Counted from the first letter of the stretch, positions 34,393 through 43,359 are shown. The stretch: DNA of 62,634 nt from Stenotrophomonas sp. 278 (GCF_003935715.1 NZ_RHPP01000008.1:1-62634), one strand, 5' to 3'. Numbers and translations: made by a program. Notes: a model not told the origin generated them from the letters alone.

Positions 34393-34886
34393 TGCTCGAT
34401 CTCGAAGGGAAAGCATTGAAGCGCGGAACCTGCGGTGCAGTTCAGCACCACCACCTGCGGGTGCATCTGCGCCCACAGCTCGAACTGTCGTTTGTGGACC
34501 TCGCGCCGGGGCGGCGCTGTGTTGGCCAGCCCATTCGCGTATGGCCCGAAGAAGTGGGTGCCGTGCATATCGAACCCGTGCAGCCGGATCAGCCGTGCGC
34601 CGAGGTGCACGGCCACGGCCAGCGCCAGCACGCCGCTGTTCCAGTTCGTCGCCGCGCCGGCCAGCAGGTTCACCCCGCCGATGCGGTGGCTGCTGTACTT
34701 CGCACCAGCGAACTGCCGCGCGGCTGGGTACTTGTCCCACCACTGCCGGTCGTTGGCGGCCAGGAACTCAGCCCACGGTGCCAGTTCATGCGCGTTGCTC
34801 ACCACACCGACCCGCCGTCCGCGCAAGCGCTCGGCCAGTCCAGCCGACGCGCTCGGACCTGGTCCCAGCAGATCAACCTCGATCAT
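34386..34886 (-). CDS. Sugar-metabolism-like protein (DUF115/MptE-like), virion operon
   Basis: 166 residues from the ATG at 34886. A Rossmann-like pattern: RRVGVVSNAHELAPWAEFLAANDRQWW, then NWNSGVLALAVAVHLGARLIRLHGFDMHGTHFFGPY, which resembles DUF115-type proteins acting on glycans, and is also found in phages under the label norphogenetic protein. Function not proven. Overlaps the glycosyltransferase-like gene by 7 bases and the head-closure gene by 4; the pair may act together. Confidence 0.6.
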   Translation of the reverse strand: MIEVDLLGPGPSASAGLAERLRGRRVGVVSNAHELAPWAEFLAANDRQWWDKYPAARQFAGAKYSSHRIGGVNLLAGAATNWNSGVLALAVAVHLGARLIRLHGFDMHGTHFFGPYANGLANTAPPRREVHKRQFELWAQMHPQVVVLNCTAGSALQCFPFEIEQC

Positions 34887-35224
34887 TGGCCTTCGTTGAC
34901 CCCTGCCGACACCGGGATGGTGATGTACTCCAAACCCGAAGCCTTGTCCGGCAGCAGGCCTGCGATGTTGTAGACCAGCCCCCGGTGGACCAAGCGCATG
35001 GTCGGCAACAGCCCGGCGCGGTGCCGGATGGTGACGCGCGCCGTCACCGCCGACTGCCCCTGGCCAGACTGGATGAACTCCCTGGCCGACAGCGGCTCTA
35101 CCGATGCCCACACCGTGGCCACATCCACCCAACTGGTCTGGGACACACCATCGCTGTCGCGGGCCGTCACCTGCTCCTGTATCCGCACCCTGTGGCGCAG
35201 CTCGCCTGCAGCTACGTTGCTCAT
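34883..35224 (-). CDS. Head closure / head-tail joining protein (HK97 gp9-like)
   Basis: 113 residues. AGELRHRVRIQEQVTARDSDGVSQTSWVDVATVWASVEPLSAREFIQSGQGQSAVTARVTIRHRAGL matches the Phage_H_T_join (SPP1 gp16/HK97 gp9) family. It closes the portal after DNA packaging. Coupled start at 35224. Confidence 0.88.
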   Translation of the reverse strand: MSNVAAGELRHRVRIQEQVTARDSDGVSQTSWVDVATVWASVEPLSAREFIQSGQGQSAVTARVTIRHRAGLLPTMRLVHRGLVYNIAGLLPDKASGLEYITIPVSAGVNEGQ

Positions 35225-35619
35225 CAGACCACCGTCGATCGACGAAGAGGTGCCAGCAGCGCGGTGGCCGCGCGCGACAGGACGTAGCCGTGGCCGGCGT
35301 CTGCAGGAACCGTGTTGTCGCCCTCGCCTTCCCGGTACCGGTACTGGGAGGCCAGTTCTACCAGCGTCGCGCCGATCACGGCCGGCTGGGCGATGGGGTC
35401 GCCATTACTGTCGACCAGCAGCACCAGGTCGCCGTCACTGTCCCGCAGCGGATCTCCGTTGGAGTCCAGCTGCAGCTGGTACGGCCGCCAGCGATCCTTC
35501 AGCCAGCCAGCGACCGCACCCGACACGGCCGGGATCCAGATGACCAGCCAGGCGTCATCAGCATCGCCGTCGATGCGCAGCTGCTGGCGGGCCTGCTCAA
35601 CCGTGACGAAATCACGCAT
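35224..35619 (-). CDS. Head-tail connector (HK97 gp6-like adaptor)
   Basis: 131 residues from ATG 35619. FVTVEQARQQLRIDGDADDAWLVIWIPAVSGAVAGWLKD is the typical adaptor start; ending in PAVIGATLVELASQYRYREGEGD. Contains an inserted duplicated SNGDP motif (LDSNGDPLRDSDGDLVLLVDSNGDPIAQP). Binds the portal ring. Confidence 0.85.
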   Translation of the reverse strand: MRDFVTVEQARQQLRIDGDADDAWLVIWIPAVSGAVAGWLKDRWRPYQLQLDSNGDPLRDSDGDLVLLVDSNGDPIAQPAVIGATLVELASQYRYREGEGDNTVPADAGHGYVLSRAATALLAPLRRSTVV

Positions 35620-36634
35620 GGCCGCCGCCCAGCTGCACGGGCTGCTGCGGCAGCCGCACCGACTTGCCGTCCTTCCCGTCACGGCCCTTCCGTGCGCCCA
35701 GCGCCCAGTCCTGATCGTTCTCAAGGCAGGGCTTTGAGGCGTTGTCGCGCTTTGCGATCCACAGCGCGCCATCGTGGGTGATGGACTGGCCGGACTTCAT
35801 ACCCAGGCCCTCACGCCAGAAGCCGCGGTGGACCATGTACGGCAGCACCAGTTCCTTCCGGCGCTCGCCAGAGCCCAGCGTGATTACGAAGCCGCGCTCG
35901 CTGTCGTACTCACCAGAGGCGGTTTCGAAGCTGATGCCATCATTGCCGTCCTTGCCCACCACCACCCCCAGGCGGATCGCCTCACCCTTTGTGGTGGTGA
36001 TCACCAGCTCGCCAGCACGGTCAATCATCGCCCCGGCCAGGCCAACGCCGTCAGCGCCGGCCTGCGGCGGGTTCGCGGCCAGGTGCTTGGCCACCACCTC
36101 GGCCAGCTGCTGCTCCGTCACCGGGTCGGCGTCCTTTCCATTTTCCGGAGCAGGTAGCGCGGCCACGGCCTCTTTCACCATGCCCGCAATGGCCACTGGA
36201 TCCGCGTCCTTCCCGTCACGCACCGGATGTTGGGCGAAGTACTTCTCCACTGCCGCGGTGGTGCCCACGTCCAGCAGCGTTTCCAGCCGGTCAGACGCCA
36301 GGAGCTTCGCCACCACCAGGTCGGCCAGCGCCTCGACATCGACCTGATCTGCGTCACGGCCCGCCTTCACCGGGTTGGCTTCCAGATGTTTCGCAACCTG
36401 GGCGGCGATCTGCTCGTCGGACACCGGGTCGGCGTCCTTCCCTGCGGCCGGTGCGGGCAGCACCGCGATGGCGGCACGCACCTGCTCGGCGACCATCTCC
36501 GGATCCGCGTCACGGCCAGGCTGGCCAGCCGGAATCTCCCGCTCTTCCAGCTGCGTCAGACGCTTTAGGATCGGGGCGAGAGCCTCGCGGATCAGGCCGC
36601 CGATCATCTTGCCGAAGTCCATTGGGTCACTCAT
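35612..36634 (-). CDS. Repeat-bearing virion or fibre-like protein with CBM5/12-like end
   Basis: 340 residues. Six G-x-D-A-D-P/Q units (GRDADPEMVAEQ, GKDADPVSDEQ, GRDADQVDVE, GKDADPVAIA, GKDADPVTEQQ, GADGVG) alternate with 20-residue helices. The C-terminal part (MVHRGFWREGLGMKSGQSITHDGALWIAKRDNASKPC) resembles a carbohydrate-binding module. It lies between portal and connector genes, which is unusual for a fibre. Possible head fibre or decoration; role not proven. Confidence 0.6.
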   Translation of the reverse strand: MSDPMDFGKMIGGLIREALAPILKRLTQLEEREIPAGQPGRDADPEMVAEQVRAAIAVLPAPAAGKDADPVSDEQIAAQVAKHLEANPVKAGRDADQVDVEALADLVVAKLLASDRLETLLDVGTTAAVEKYFAQHPVRDGKDADPVAIAGMVKEAVAALPAPENGKDADPVTEQQLAEVVAKHLAANPPQAGADGVGLAGAMIDRAGELVITTTKGEAIRLGVVVGKDGNDGISFETASGEYDSERGFVITLGSGERRKELVLPYMVHRGFWREGLGMKSGQSITHDGALWIAKRDNASKPCLENDQDWALGARKGRDGKDGKSVRLPQQPVQLGGGHA

Positions 36635-38012
36635 TGCGGAACACCTCGGCTCGGGCGGCCTCGAGGGCCTTAAACATGAAGTTCTCCTGCTGCAGCGCTT
36701 TCAGTTCCTCGCTGTCGTCAGGGTCGTCCTCTGCCGGTGCCGGGGTTTCAACCGGTGCCGGTGCGGCATTGATCTCGTTCTTCCTGACCTGGTCCAGCGG
36801 GAAGTCCTGCTGCTGCATGTAGACGGTGTCGCCACCCTCCAGCGGCGGTAGGTTGAAGGCGAGCCGGCCTTCGTTCGGGGTTTCGATCGCGCCGGCAGTC
36901 AGCTTCGTGTGCACCTCGGCCTGTTTGCCAACGTCCATCCGCAGCAGCGGTTCCAGATCGAGTTCCACTCCCATCGGCAGCGAGATTCCCAGTCCTTCGT
37001 CGAGCAGTTCTTCCATTCCCTCGATGTGCGCCTGCAGCGCATCCGAGTAGTACAGCTGGTTGATGTCGTCGACCTTCATGCCGGCCGGAATGGACCCGAT
37101 GCCGATTTTGAAGGGCGGAATGCCGAACGGTTGGCACACCTGCTCGTCGGAGTACCGCATCTGCTCGACCAGCTGCGAATCGGCAGCCTTGAAGGCGAAT
37201 GGGGTGAACTTCATGTCAGCGCCGACGACAGCCACGTTGCCGGCCTTCGCGCCCTGGAATTCCGTGTTCCAGTAGTCCTTGACCAACTGGGCGTCCTCAT
37301 CGGACATGCCAGCCGGTGCTGTCAGGATGCCGCCCGGGCTCGCACCATTGGAGAAGAAGGTGGTCGAGTCCTTCAGGATTTTCAGGTTCTTCACCGCCGG
37401 CCAGTGAGCAGCGCACAGCGGCGGCACGCCGATCAGCTGGTGGTGGAAGCAGTTCATCCGGTCATGGATGATCTCGCTGGACGGCACGATCAGCTGGGTG
37501 CCAGGGTAGTTCTCCGGCAGCAGGTTCGAACCGGTGCTGTAGTTGATCTGGTAGAACACCTCGCCGCCTTCGGAAACCATCGGCTGCACGCTGCAGGGAT
37601 CCAGCACCCACAGCCGGTTCACAACGCGGCGCTCGTCGCGACCCTTCAGCACGTAGGTGTTGCCCTGGATCAGCTTCGACAGCATCCAGACCGCGCGAAA
37701 CTGCTGGGCGATCTGGTAGCCGTTGGGCTTACGCAGTACCGGCCAATACGAGGTGTTCTTCGTCTCGACGCGCCAGATGCCGTTCTCGTCCCTGGTCTTC
37801 AGGACGAACGGCAGCTTGCCGATGTCTGAGGCGATTCGGTTGAGGCACGCGTACAGCGTGGGGTAGCAGAGCACGGTTCCGTGCTCTTCCTCCATGTCCC
37901 GCTGCCATGCCCCAGAGAACGGCTCGCGTATGAGAGAGCGCCAGCCGCCGCGCTTCGGGACTGGAGTCAGTGCCTTCTTCGCCAGCGTAACTTCCAGCCC
38001 GAAAATGCGCAT
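36627..38012 (-). CDS. Phage portal protein (HK97 family)
   Basis: 461 residues. YPTLYACLNRIASDIGKLPFVLKTRDENG, ANTYVLKGRDERRVVNRLWVLDP, IHDRMNCFHHQLIGVPPLCAAHWPAVK and EQVCQPFGIPPFKIGIG match HK97-type portals. A dodecameric ring through which DNA is packaged. Its C-terminus is Pro/Ala/Glu-rich and disordered-looking. Confidence 0.93.
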   Translation of the reverse strand: MRIFGLEVTLAKKALTPVPKRGGWRSLIREPFSGAWQRDMEEEHGTVLCYPTLYACLNRIASDIGKLPFVLKTRDENGIWRVETKNTSYWPVLRKPNGYQIAQQFRAVWMLSKLIQGNTYVLKGRDERRVVNRLWVLDPCSVQPMVSEGGEVFYQINYSTGSNLLPENYPGTQLIVPSSEIIHDRMNCFHHQLIGVPPLCAAHWPAVKNLKILKDSTTFFSNGASPGGILTAPAGMSDEDAQLVKDYWNTEFQGAKAGNVAVVGADMKFTPFAFKAADSQLVEQMRYSDEQVCQPFGIPPFKIGIGSIPAGMKVDDINQLYYSDALQAHIEGMEELLDEGLGISLPMGVELDLEPLLRMDVGKQAEVHTKLTAGAIETPNEGRLAFNLPPLEGGDTVYMQQQDFPLDQVRKNEINAAPAPVETPAPAEDDPDDSEELKALQQENFMFKALEAARAEVFRNE

Positions 38013-38013
38013 G

Positions 38014-38370
38014 TCAGTCCTTTGCCTTCATGTCACGGCGGCTGTAACCACGCCGCGTGGACGATTCCTTCGCTGGCGGGGCCGCGTCCTGGGTTGCATC
38101 GCCGGCCGCATTCGCCTCTACCGGCTCTACCACCTCCACCGGCTCCACCGGATCTGCCAGCTTCTCCGGCTGTGCTGAATCAACTTGTTCGACCGGCTCC
38201 GGAGCAGGCGGAACTGCCGGAGGCTCAGCTGCAGCAGGTTGTTCTTCTGCTGGTGGACTGCCAGAAGCCTTCTTCTTCGGCAGCTGCGCCTTACCGTTTC
38301 GGATGAGGCGATCAGCATGGAACGAAGGAACCTCTACGGGCTTTCCATTCACAATCACGATGGTCTTCAT
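38014..38370 (-). CDS. Low-complexity hypothetical phage protein
   Basis: 118 residues from ATG 38370. A short folded-looking start (MKTIVIVNGKPVEVPSFHADRLIRNGKAQ) followed by 80 residues rich in Pro, Ala, Glu and Val with PVEPVEVVEPVE repeats. May be a head assembly or packaging partner, since it sits between capsid and portal genes. No family recognised. Confidence 0.6.
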   Translation of the reverse strand: MKTIVIVNGKPVEVPSFHADRLIRNGKAQLPKKKASGSPPAEEQPAAAEPPAVPPAPEPVEQVDSAQPEKLADPVEPVEVVEPVEANAAGDATQDAAPPAKESSTRRGYSRRDMKAKD

Positions 38371-38421
38371 TTTTCGATCTCCTGGAATCGGGGAGAGCCG
38401 GCTGGCCCTCCCCTGCACCGG

Positions 38422-39870
38422 TTAGTTACCCCAGTTCACGCCGGACAGGACCGCAACCGCCGTCTGGCGACGACGCGACCAGTTGATGAAGCGGTGGGCG
38501 CGAATCGCGGTGCTGTCGGTCTGGAACATCGACACCAGCGACGTTGCGGTGGCCGGCTCACTCGCGTTCGTCGGGTTGTCCATCATCTGGATGGACGCCT
38601 CGTTGCTGAAGTCCACCGTGGCCTGGCCGTCATCGGACAGATAGATGTTGCTGGCATCCACCAGCACCACGTAGCTGCCGTCCGAATCCGCCGGCACGTA
38701 GTTGGACACGATCACCGGCACACCATCGATCGAACCACCCTGCGGGGTCAGGTCCGGGAACTCCTTCTGGCCCAACGGATTGACCAGCGAGGACGCGGAA
38801 CGTGCGGTGGAGGCACGCATGATGTAAACCGGCGTGGTGAACACGTGGTTGGCTTCATCCGACGCCGCCCACAGCGCGTTCAGGTCAGCACGGATATCCG
38901 CCGCGGTGTTACCCGACGAGGGGATGGCAGTGACACCGTTGGTGATGGACGCCGGGGCGACGTTCGCCACGCCTGCAAAAGCCGGGTCGATGAAGTCGGT
39001 GTCCATGCGCTCGACCAAGGCGTCGACCAGCATGTCGCGGAACAGGGTTTCCGCAGCCGGGTCGCTGAAGCGGATCAGCTCATCGGTCGCGACGGTGATG
39101 CCGGCCACCTTGAACCAGCCGTGGTAGACGTCGTTGAAGCCGAATGCGGTCACCGGCTTCGGCTTGCCCTGCCCCACCCAGTAACCGGTGCCGCCCGAGG
39201 TCGCGCCGCGGATGTGCACGTTGAACGGGATACGGCGCAGCGACGGGATACCGCCCTGACCGAAGCGACCAACGATGGTCCGGGGCCGCAGGAACTCGAC
39301 GAAGTCTGCGGTGTACTGGTTGTACGCCACCAGCGGGGCAGCCCAGGTCGCATCGGTGGTGGTGGCGGCATCTACGGCCGCCTTGGTGACATTCGCCTGC
39401 AAAATGGATTCCATCTTCTGCGAGCCGCAGAAGGCCAGGGCCTTCGCGATCGCGCTTTCGACGCCGAAGCGTTCCTTTGCGATGTACGACGCCTCGCGCA
39501 TGTTTCCGCGCGCCGCGAACACGCACATTGCGTGACGGGCGAACATGATGCCCGGTTCGAGCTTCTCGGCCGAACGCACCTGAATTGCGCCGCGCTGGTG
39601 CACGACGGTACCCGCCGGCTGCTGCGCGTTATCCGCGGCAATGGGCGCAACCGGTACGGCCGAGCGCGCCTGGATCGCCAGCAGCTGCTCAAAGCGCTCG
39701 ATGTCGCCGTCCAGGGCCTTGATCTGGTCCTTGACCGAGTCGAACTCTTCCTGCTCACCGGTGTTCATCGACCGGCCTTCACCCATCGACTTCTCGACGA
39801 CGGTGTTCAGCTTCTTCTCCAGCTCGACACGGGTGGCGCGGAGCTTTTCCAGCTGTTCTGCGATGTTCAT
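38422..39870 (-). CDS. Major capsid protein (HK97 fold) with N-terminal delta domain
   Basis: 482 residues. The first 70 are a coiled-coil scaffold (EQLEKLRATRVELEKKLNTVVEKSMGEG, QIKALDGDIERFEQLLAIQAR) that is normally cut off by the protease. The rest matches the HK97 capsid fold: GGTGYWVGQGKPKPVTAFGFND, AETLFRDMLVDALVERMDTDFID, VYIMRASTARSASSLVNPLGQK. Forms the icosahedral head. Confidence 0.93.
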   Translation of the reverse strand: MNIAEQLEKLRATRVELEKKLNTVVEKSMGEGRSMNTGEQEEFDSVKDQIKALDGDIERFEQLLAIQARSAVPVAPIAADNAQQPAGTVVHQRGAIQVRSAEKLEPGIMFARHAMCVFAARGNMREASYIAKERFGVESAIAKALAFCGSQKMESILQANVTKAAVDAATTTDATWAAPLVAYNQYTADFVEFLRPRTIVGRFGQGGIPSLRRIPFNVHIRGATSGGTGYWVGQGKPKPVTAFGFNDVYHGWFKVAGITVATDELIRFSDPAAETLFRDMLVDALVERMDTDFIDPAFAGVANVAPASITNGVTAIPSSGNTAADIRADLNALWAASDEANHVFTTPVYIMRASTARSASSLVNPLGQKEFPDLTPQGGSIDGVPVIVSNYVPADSDGSYVVLVDASNIYLSDDGQATVDFSNEASIQMMDNPTNASEPATATSLVSMFQTDSTAIRAHRFINWSRRRQTAVAVLSGVNWGN

Positions 39871-39975
39871 TCGGATTTCCTTGTGGCGCAGCCGTTCGAC
39901 CCGGGTTCCACGCCGGGCAGTGCCTGCATAAGTGGGAAGCGGGTTCCACCCCGCAGGGCCGCGTGGCCCGGTGCT

Positions 39976-40548
39976 TCAGTGCAGCAACTTCACCGCGCCG
40001 CCGGCAGGCCTTTCGACCTTCTCCGCCTGGCGCTGGATGAGGGGAACGCCATAGTTCACCGACCGACGGATGCCGGTGGTGTCCATGGCCTTGATGGTCT
40101 GGATGGTCGCCGCGGCATTAGCCGGGATGGTGACCAGGGAGAGCTCGAAGATCTCGACCTCCGTGAAGCGGATGCCGCCGCCCTCCATGTAGCTGTATTC
40201 CAGCGCGCGGAAGCCGATGGAGACGCCGCGCACCAGCTGTTCCTTCACCGACTGCCAGGCGAGGTCGCACAGATCCTTCAGCGCGCCGGGAGTGGTGATC
40301 TTGGCGACGGTCGCGGTAAAGGGGATGCCCTTCGCCGTCGGCTTGCCGAATTTCACGATGCCGACCGGGCTGTCGTGGCGGTGCTGCCAGAGCAGCGGCA
40401 GTTCGGCTGCGAACTTCGCGCCCAGCGGTTCTACGATGTCGCCGTAGCGGTCAGGCTCCGGCGTGGTCGCCCAGCCGGTAATGATCTGCTGGTCGTCGTC
40501 GTAGGACTTGACCTCCAACACGCTGTAGGCGCGGTTCTCGATGTTCAT
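39976..40548 (-). CDS. Prohead serine protease (HK97 family)
   Basis: 190 residues. Family pattern: ITGWATTPEPDRYGDIVEPLGAKF, PLLWQHRHDSPVGIVKFG with a catalytic His (56 or 58), and RGVSIGFRALEY with Ser110; later FELSLVTIPANAAATI. Cuts the delta domain from the capsid. The ATG at 40548 overlaps the terminase stop (TGATG). Confidence 0.92.
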   Translation of the reverse strand: MNIENRAYSVLEVKSYDDDQQIITGWATTPEPDRYGDIVEPLGAKFAAELPLLWQHRHDSPVGIVKFGKPTAKGIPFTATVAKITTPGALKDLCDLAWQSVKEQLVRGVSIGFRALEYSYMEGGGIRFTEVEIFELSLVTIPANAAATIQTIKAMDTTGIRRSVNYGVPLIQRQAEKVERPAGGAVKLLH

Positions 40549-42233
40549 CAGGCTCCACCCAGGGTCATGAGGACGAGTTTCTTGTTCTGCGGCTCGGGGT
40601 TGCGGGACATCAACTCGACAGCGTTCATGGCAGCCATCAGCGGGTCGATCTTCCCGACGCCACTGGCCGCCTTGGTCACGTACAGCGCGTTCTTGGATGC
40701 CTCGACCTTGGCATTGCCCACGCACCAGTCCATCAGCCGCGAGCCGTCGTGCGTCAGCAGCCCATCGGCCAGCCAGCGTTCGAAAACCTTGCAGGTGCCA
40801 GTCAGCTGCCAGCCTTGGCGGATACCGGTGATCAGGTCCGCGTCGATCTTCTCCGTGGCCAAGGCGTCCAGCACGGTGCCGAGCCCGGAAGGATCGACGC
40901 CAATGCCAGCCAGGAGCCTGGCCTTTTCGACCTTCTTGACCATCTTGGCCATGTCGCGCAGGTCGGTCGCGCCTTCCTCCGCCTCACTGCCAACCATCAG
41001 GTGCCCGTCAGCGATGAAGTCCGTGTAGCGGGATTCCTCGCTCTTGCGCCGCTTCAGTGCCTTCGGATGAGCGAAGGCCCAGCTCAGCAGCAGCTTCCGC
41101 TTCGTGTGCTTGTCCCGGCCGCAGAAAGACAGGCCCAGCAGGTCGTCCAGTCCACCGCCGTCGATGCCCACGGTGATCGCATCACACCGGCGGATCATCG
41201 CCTCCAGAGTGAGCCCCTTGTCCGCCTGCGCCTCCCAGAACTCAGCGCCGGCCCAGCTGCCCTGGTGCAGTGCGACGCCGATCTGCACGTTGAGGTGCTG
41301 CGAAGCCCAGCTGCGCAGCTCCGCCTCGCTGGTTCCCTCTGCGTCATCGAACTCTTCGACCATGCGCTCCAGCGTCATGGCCCGGCCGATGTTCGGGTTC
41401 AGCAGCGGCCACAGCGCCGGATCCCTCCACTGCTGGTCCTTCGATTCCTGCACCTCCTGCGGGAACTCGAACAGCACTGGAAGCATCTTGCCGACGCGCT
41501 TGCCGTCGCGGATATCCCGCGCCTTCTGCAGCTCGTCGGCGAATACACCCACCGGTTGCTCGTCGCTCTGGGTCGTGATGAACCAGAGGAACGCTTCCGG
41601 GTACGGCACCATGCCGCCTCGGATCTGGCGCAGCGCCTGGGCGGCCTTGGCTTTCTTGGCGCACACGTGCAGCTCGTCGATCAACGCACCGCCGGACACC
41701 TTCACACCGGTGAGCACGGACGGGTCAAACGTCATGATCTCCAGGGAGGCTTTCGTCTCCCGGTGGATGATCGTCTTCAGGTGGTGCCGGATGTGGAACT
41801 TGGCATCCAGAACCGGATCCAGTTCGATCGCGCCTGCAGCAGCGTCGAACGCCAGCTGCGCGGTGTCCTGCACCGGCGCTGTCATCAGGAACGTCGCACG
41901 CGGGCGCTGGTTCAGCAGCGTCGCGGTAACCATGCCCAAGGCACCGAAAGTGGTCTTGGCGTTCTTCTTCGGCACCAGGGCGAACAGGTCGCGAATCTCG
42001 CGCTGGCCATTCTCCGGGTTGAGGGAACCGAACATGTTGCGGGTGACGTCCTGGAACCACTCGCCCCCGGCCTCCGCTACCGTCGGCGTACCCGGCACGT
42101 CAGCCAGGCGAAGCCGCCCGAGGATAGCCGCTGCCCGCTCCGCCTGCGGGGTCCACAAAGGCAGGTCAGCAACCGGCAATTGGCCGGCCTGCAGCTTCTC
42201 CCACCAGTCGCGGCAGGAGAGATCCCAGCCCAC
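40548..42233 (-). CDS. Terminase large subunit
   Basis: 561 residues. ATPase part with a Walker A-like LVPKKNAKTT and Walker B ALIDELH (with the catalytic Glu); C-terminal nuclease part with Asp residues in VGIDGGGLDDLLGLSF and IGVDPSGLG. HK97/P27-type. Packages DNA into the prohead and cuts concatemers. Follows the small subunit with no gap. Confidence 0.93.
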   Translation of the reverse strand: MGWDLSCRDWWEKLQAGQLPVADLPLWTPQAERAAAILGRLRLADVPGTPTVAEAGGEWFQDVTRNMFGSLNPENGQREIRDLFALVPKKNAKTTFGALGMVTATLLNQRPRATFLMTAPVQDTAQLAFDAAAGAIELDPVLDAKFHIRHHLKTIIHRETKASLEIMTFDPSVLTGVKVSGGALIDELHVCAKKAKAAQALRQIRGGMVPYPEAFLWFITTQSDEQPVGVFADELQKARDIRDGKRVGKMLPVLFEFPQEVQESKDQQWRDPALWPLLNPNIGRAMTLERMVEEFDDAEGTSEAELRSWASQHLNVQIGVALHQGSWAGAEFWEAQADKGLTLEAMIRRCDAITVGIDGGGLDDLLGLSFCGRDKHTKRKLLLSWAFAHPKALKRRKSEESRYTDFIADGHLMVGSEAEEGATDLRDMAKMVKKVEKARLLAGIGVDPSGLGTVLDALATEKIDADLITGIRQGWQLTGTCKVFERWLADGLLTHDGSRLMDWCVGNAKVEASKNALYVTKAASGVGKIDPLMAAMNAVELMSRNPEPQNKKLVLMTLGGA

Positions 42234-42650
42234 TTACTTCCCCGCCGCGCTGCGGATCGGCGTCACGTTGTTGTTCAACAGGCCATCCCAGCCGGTGCCA
42301 GCCTCGGCACCCACGGCGTCGACGTTGGCCTGCTCCTTCTTACCCATCGGCTTCTCCTTCGGAACCGGGGGCGCACTCAACGTGGGCACGTTGGCAAGGA
42401 ACGCCTTCTGGGCTGCCACGTTGCCCTTAAGTGCCGTCCTCGCCATGGCGTCCATCACCTCCATCCGGCGCTTGAGCGCCTGGGTGGAAAGCTCCTTCTC
42501 GAAGTGCTTCTCCAGCGTGTTCCGGGACACCCCGAGCGCAATGGAAATCTCTTCGTGCGACATGCCGCTGGCCGCCGCGTTCGTGACCATGCGGCGCTGC
42601 ACGGCGGTCGCCTTGAACGCCGGCCGACCCGGTTTCGTGTTTTTGCGCAT
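42234..42650 (-). CDS. Terminase small subunit (probable)
   Basis: 138 residues. An N-terminal helix-turn-helix (MVTNAAASGMSHEEISIALGVSRNTLEKHF) and a following coiled helix (LSTQALKRRMEVMDAMARTALKGNVAAQKAFL), then a disordered C-terminus. Position right before the large subunit and the DNA-binding fold support a TerS role in recognising the packaging site. Confidence 0.8.
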   Translation of the reverse strand: MRKNTKPGRPAFKATAVQRRMVTNAAASGMSHEEISIALGVSRNTLEKHFEKELSTQALKRRMEVMDAMARTALKGNVAAQKAFLANVPTLSAPPVPKEKPMGKKEQANVDAVGAEAGTGWDGLLNNNVTPIRSAAGK

Positions 42651-42758
42651 AAATGGCCTTCAGCCTGAAATTCCGGCTGAGAAAAAAACCTCTGAATGAG
42701 TGGGCGGCGGGTGTCCGAGGTCGAAGGTCTGAAAATTTTTCACACCCCCCCGGGCCCC

Positions 42759-42804
42759 GTTCAGGTTTCACGTTCAGGTTTCACGTTTTTCGTTCAGGTT
42801 TCAC
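42759..42804. repeat. Three perfect 13-bp direct repeats near terS
   Basis: GTTCAGGTTTCAC at 42759-42771, 42772-42784 and 42792-42804, followed by degenerate copies near 42811-42829 (CTTTCATGTTCCAC and GTTCAG). Spacing is 13 then 20 bases. The only long non-coding gap between HNH and terS (176 bases) consists largely of these, fitting TerS-binding sites of a cos or pac region. Confidence 0.55.
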
Positions 42805-42826
42805 GGCCGGCTTTCATGTTCCACGT

Positions 42827-43159
42827 TCAGCGCCGTGCTGCTCCACGTCGCGCTTCTGCCTGCGTCTTCAGCTTGTGGCAGCCGTGGTTGATGGCTCGCA
42901 GGTTCGACTCGTCGTCCGTGCCGCCCTCTGCCACAGGCACGATGTGGTCCACCTCGTCTGCCAGCAGGGGAAGCCGGCCACCGGCCTGGCAGTCCTCGCA
43001 CTGGCACAGATACTTGTCCCTCAGCAGCACAGCGTCCCTCTTCCGCCGCCAGGGGCGGCCACCTCTCCCCTTCCCATACGTGGGCACCACCGGTGCGGTG
43101 GGCTTCAACCTGCTGGGTGCGCAGGCGATGCGCGGGGCGAGCGTGGTGATGCGGGCCAT
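42827..43159 (-). CDS. HNH endonuclease beside the terminase
   Basis: 110 residues. HNH motif: CQCEDCQ (zinc Cys), LADEVDHIVPVAEGGTDDESNLRAINHGCHKLKT, with the catalytic His in DHIV and the Asn-His pair further on. Such proteins sit next to terminases in many cos-type phages and support terminase cutting. Final basic tail. Coupled to the coiled-coil gene upstream (43159). Confidence 0.88.
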   Translation of the reverse strand: MARITTLAPRIACAPSRLKPTAPVVPTYGKGRGGRPWRRKRDAVLLRDKYLCQCEDCQAGGRLPLLADEVDHIVPVAEGGTDDESNLRAINHGCHKLKTQAEARRGAARR

Positions 43160-43359
43160 CAGCCCAGGCTCTGCGACTGGTCCCGCTCACCGGGGATGAA
43201 GCCGCCGTCCAGATCCCTGGCCGGCTGGTCCTGCTCTTCCTCGCCCTCTTCTGCCAAGGCACCCAGCAGAGCGTCCAGCTTCTCCTCCACCCGTGCGGTG
43301 GCCAGTCGCTGCTCTTCCTGCTGCTGCTCGAGGCGGCGCAGGCGGTCGGACAGGCTCAT
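43159..43359 (-). CDS. Small coiled-coil phage protein
   Basis: 66 residues from ATG 43359. MSLSDRLRRLEQQQEEQRLATARVEEKLDALLGALAEEGEEEQDQ: a helical coil then an acidic stretch. Overlaps the HNH gene start by one base. Role unknown. Confidence 0.6.
   Translation of the reverse strand: MSLSDRLRRLEQQQEEQRLATARVEEKLDALLGALAEEGEEEQDQPARDLDGGFIPGERDQSQSLG

Noticed and set aside
38185-41028. 947-codon plus-strand frame over capsid, protease and terminase genes
   Set aside because: Low-complexity His/Arg/Gly translation; minus-strand genes have clear family motifs.
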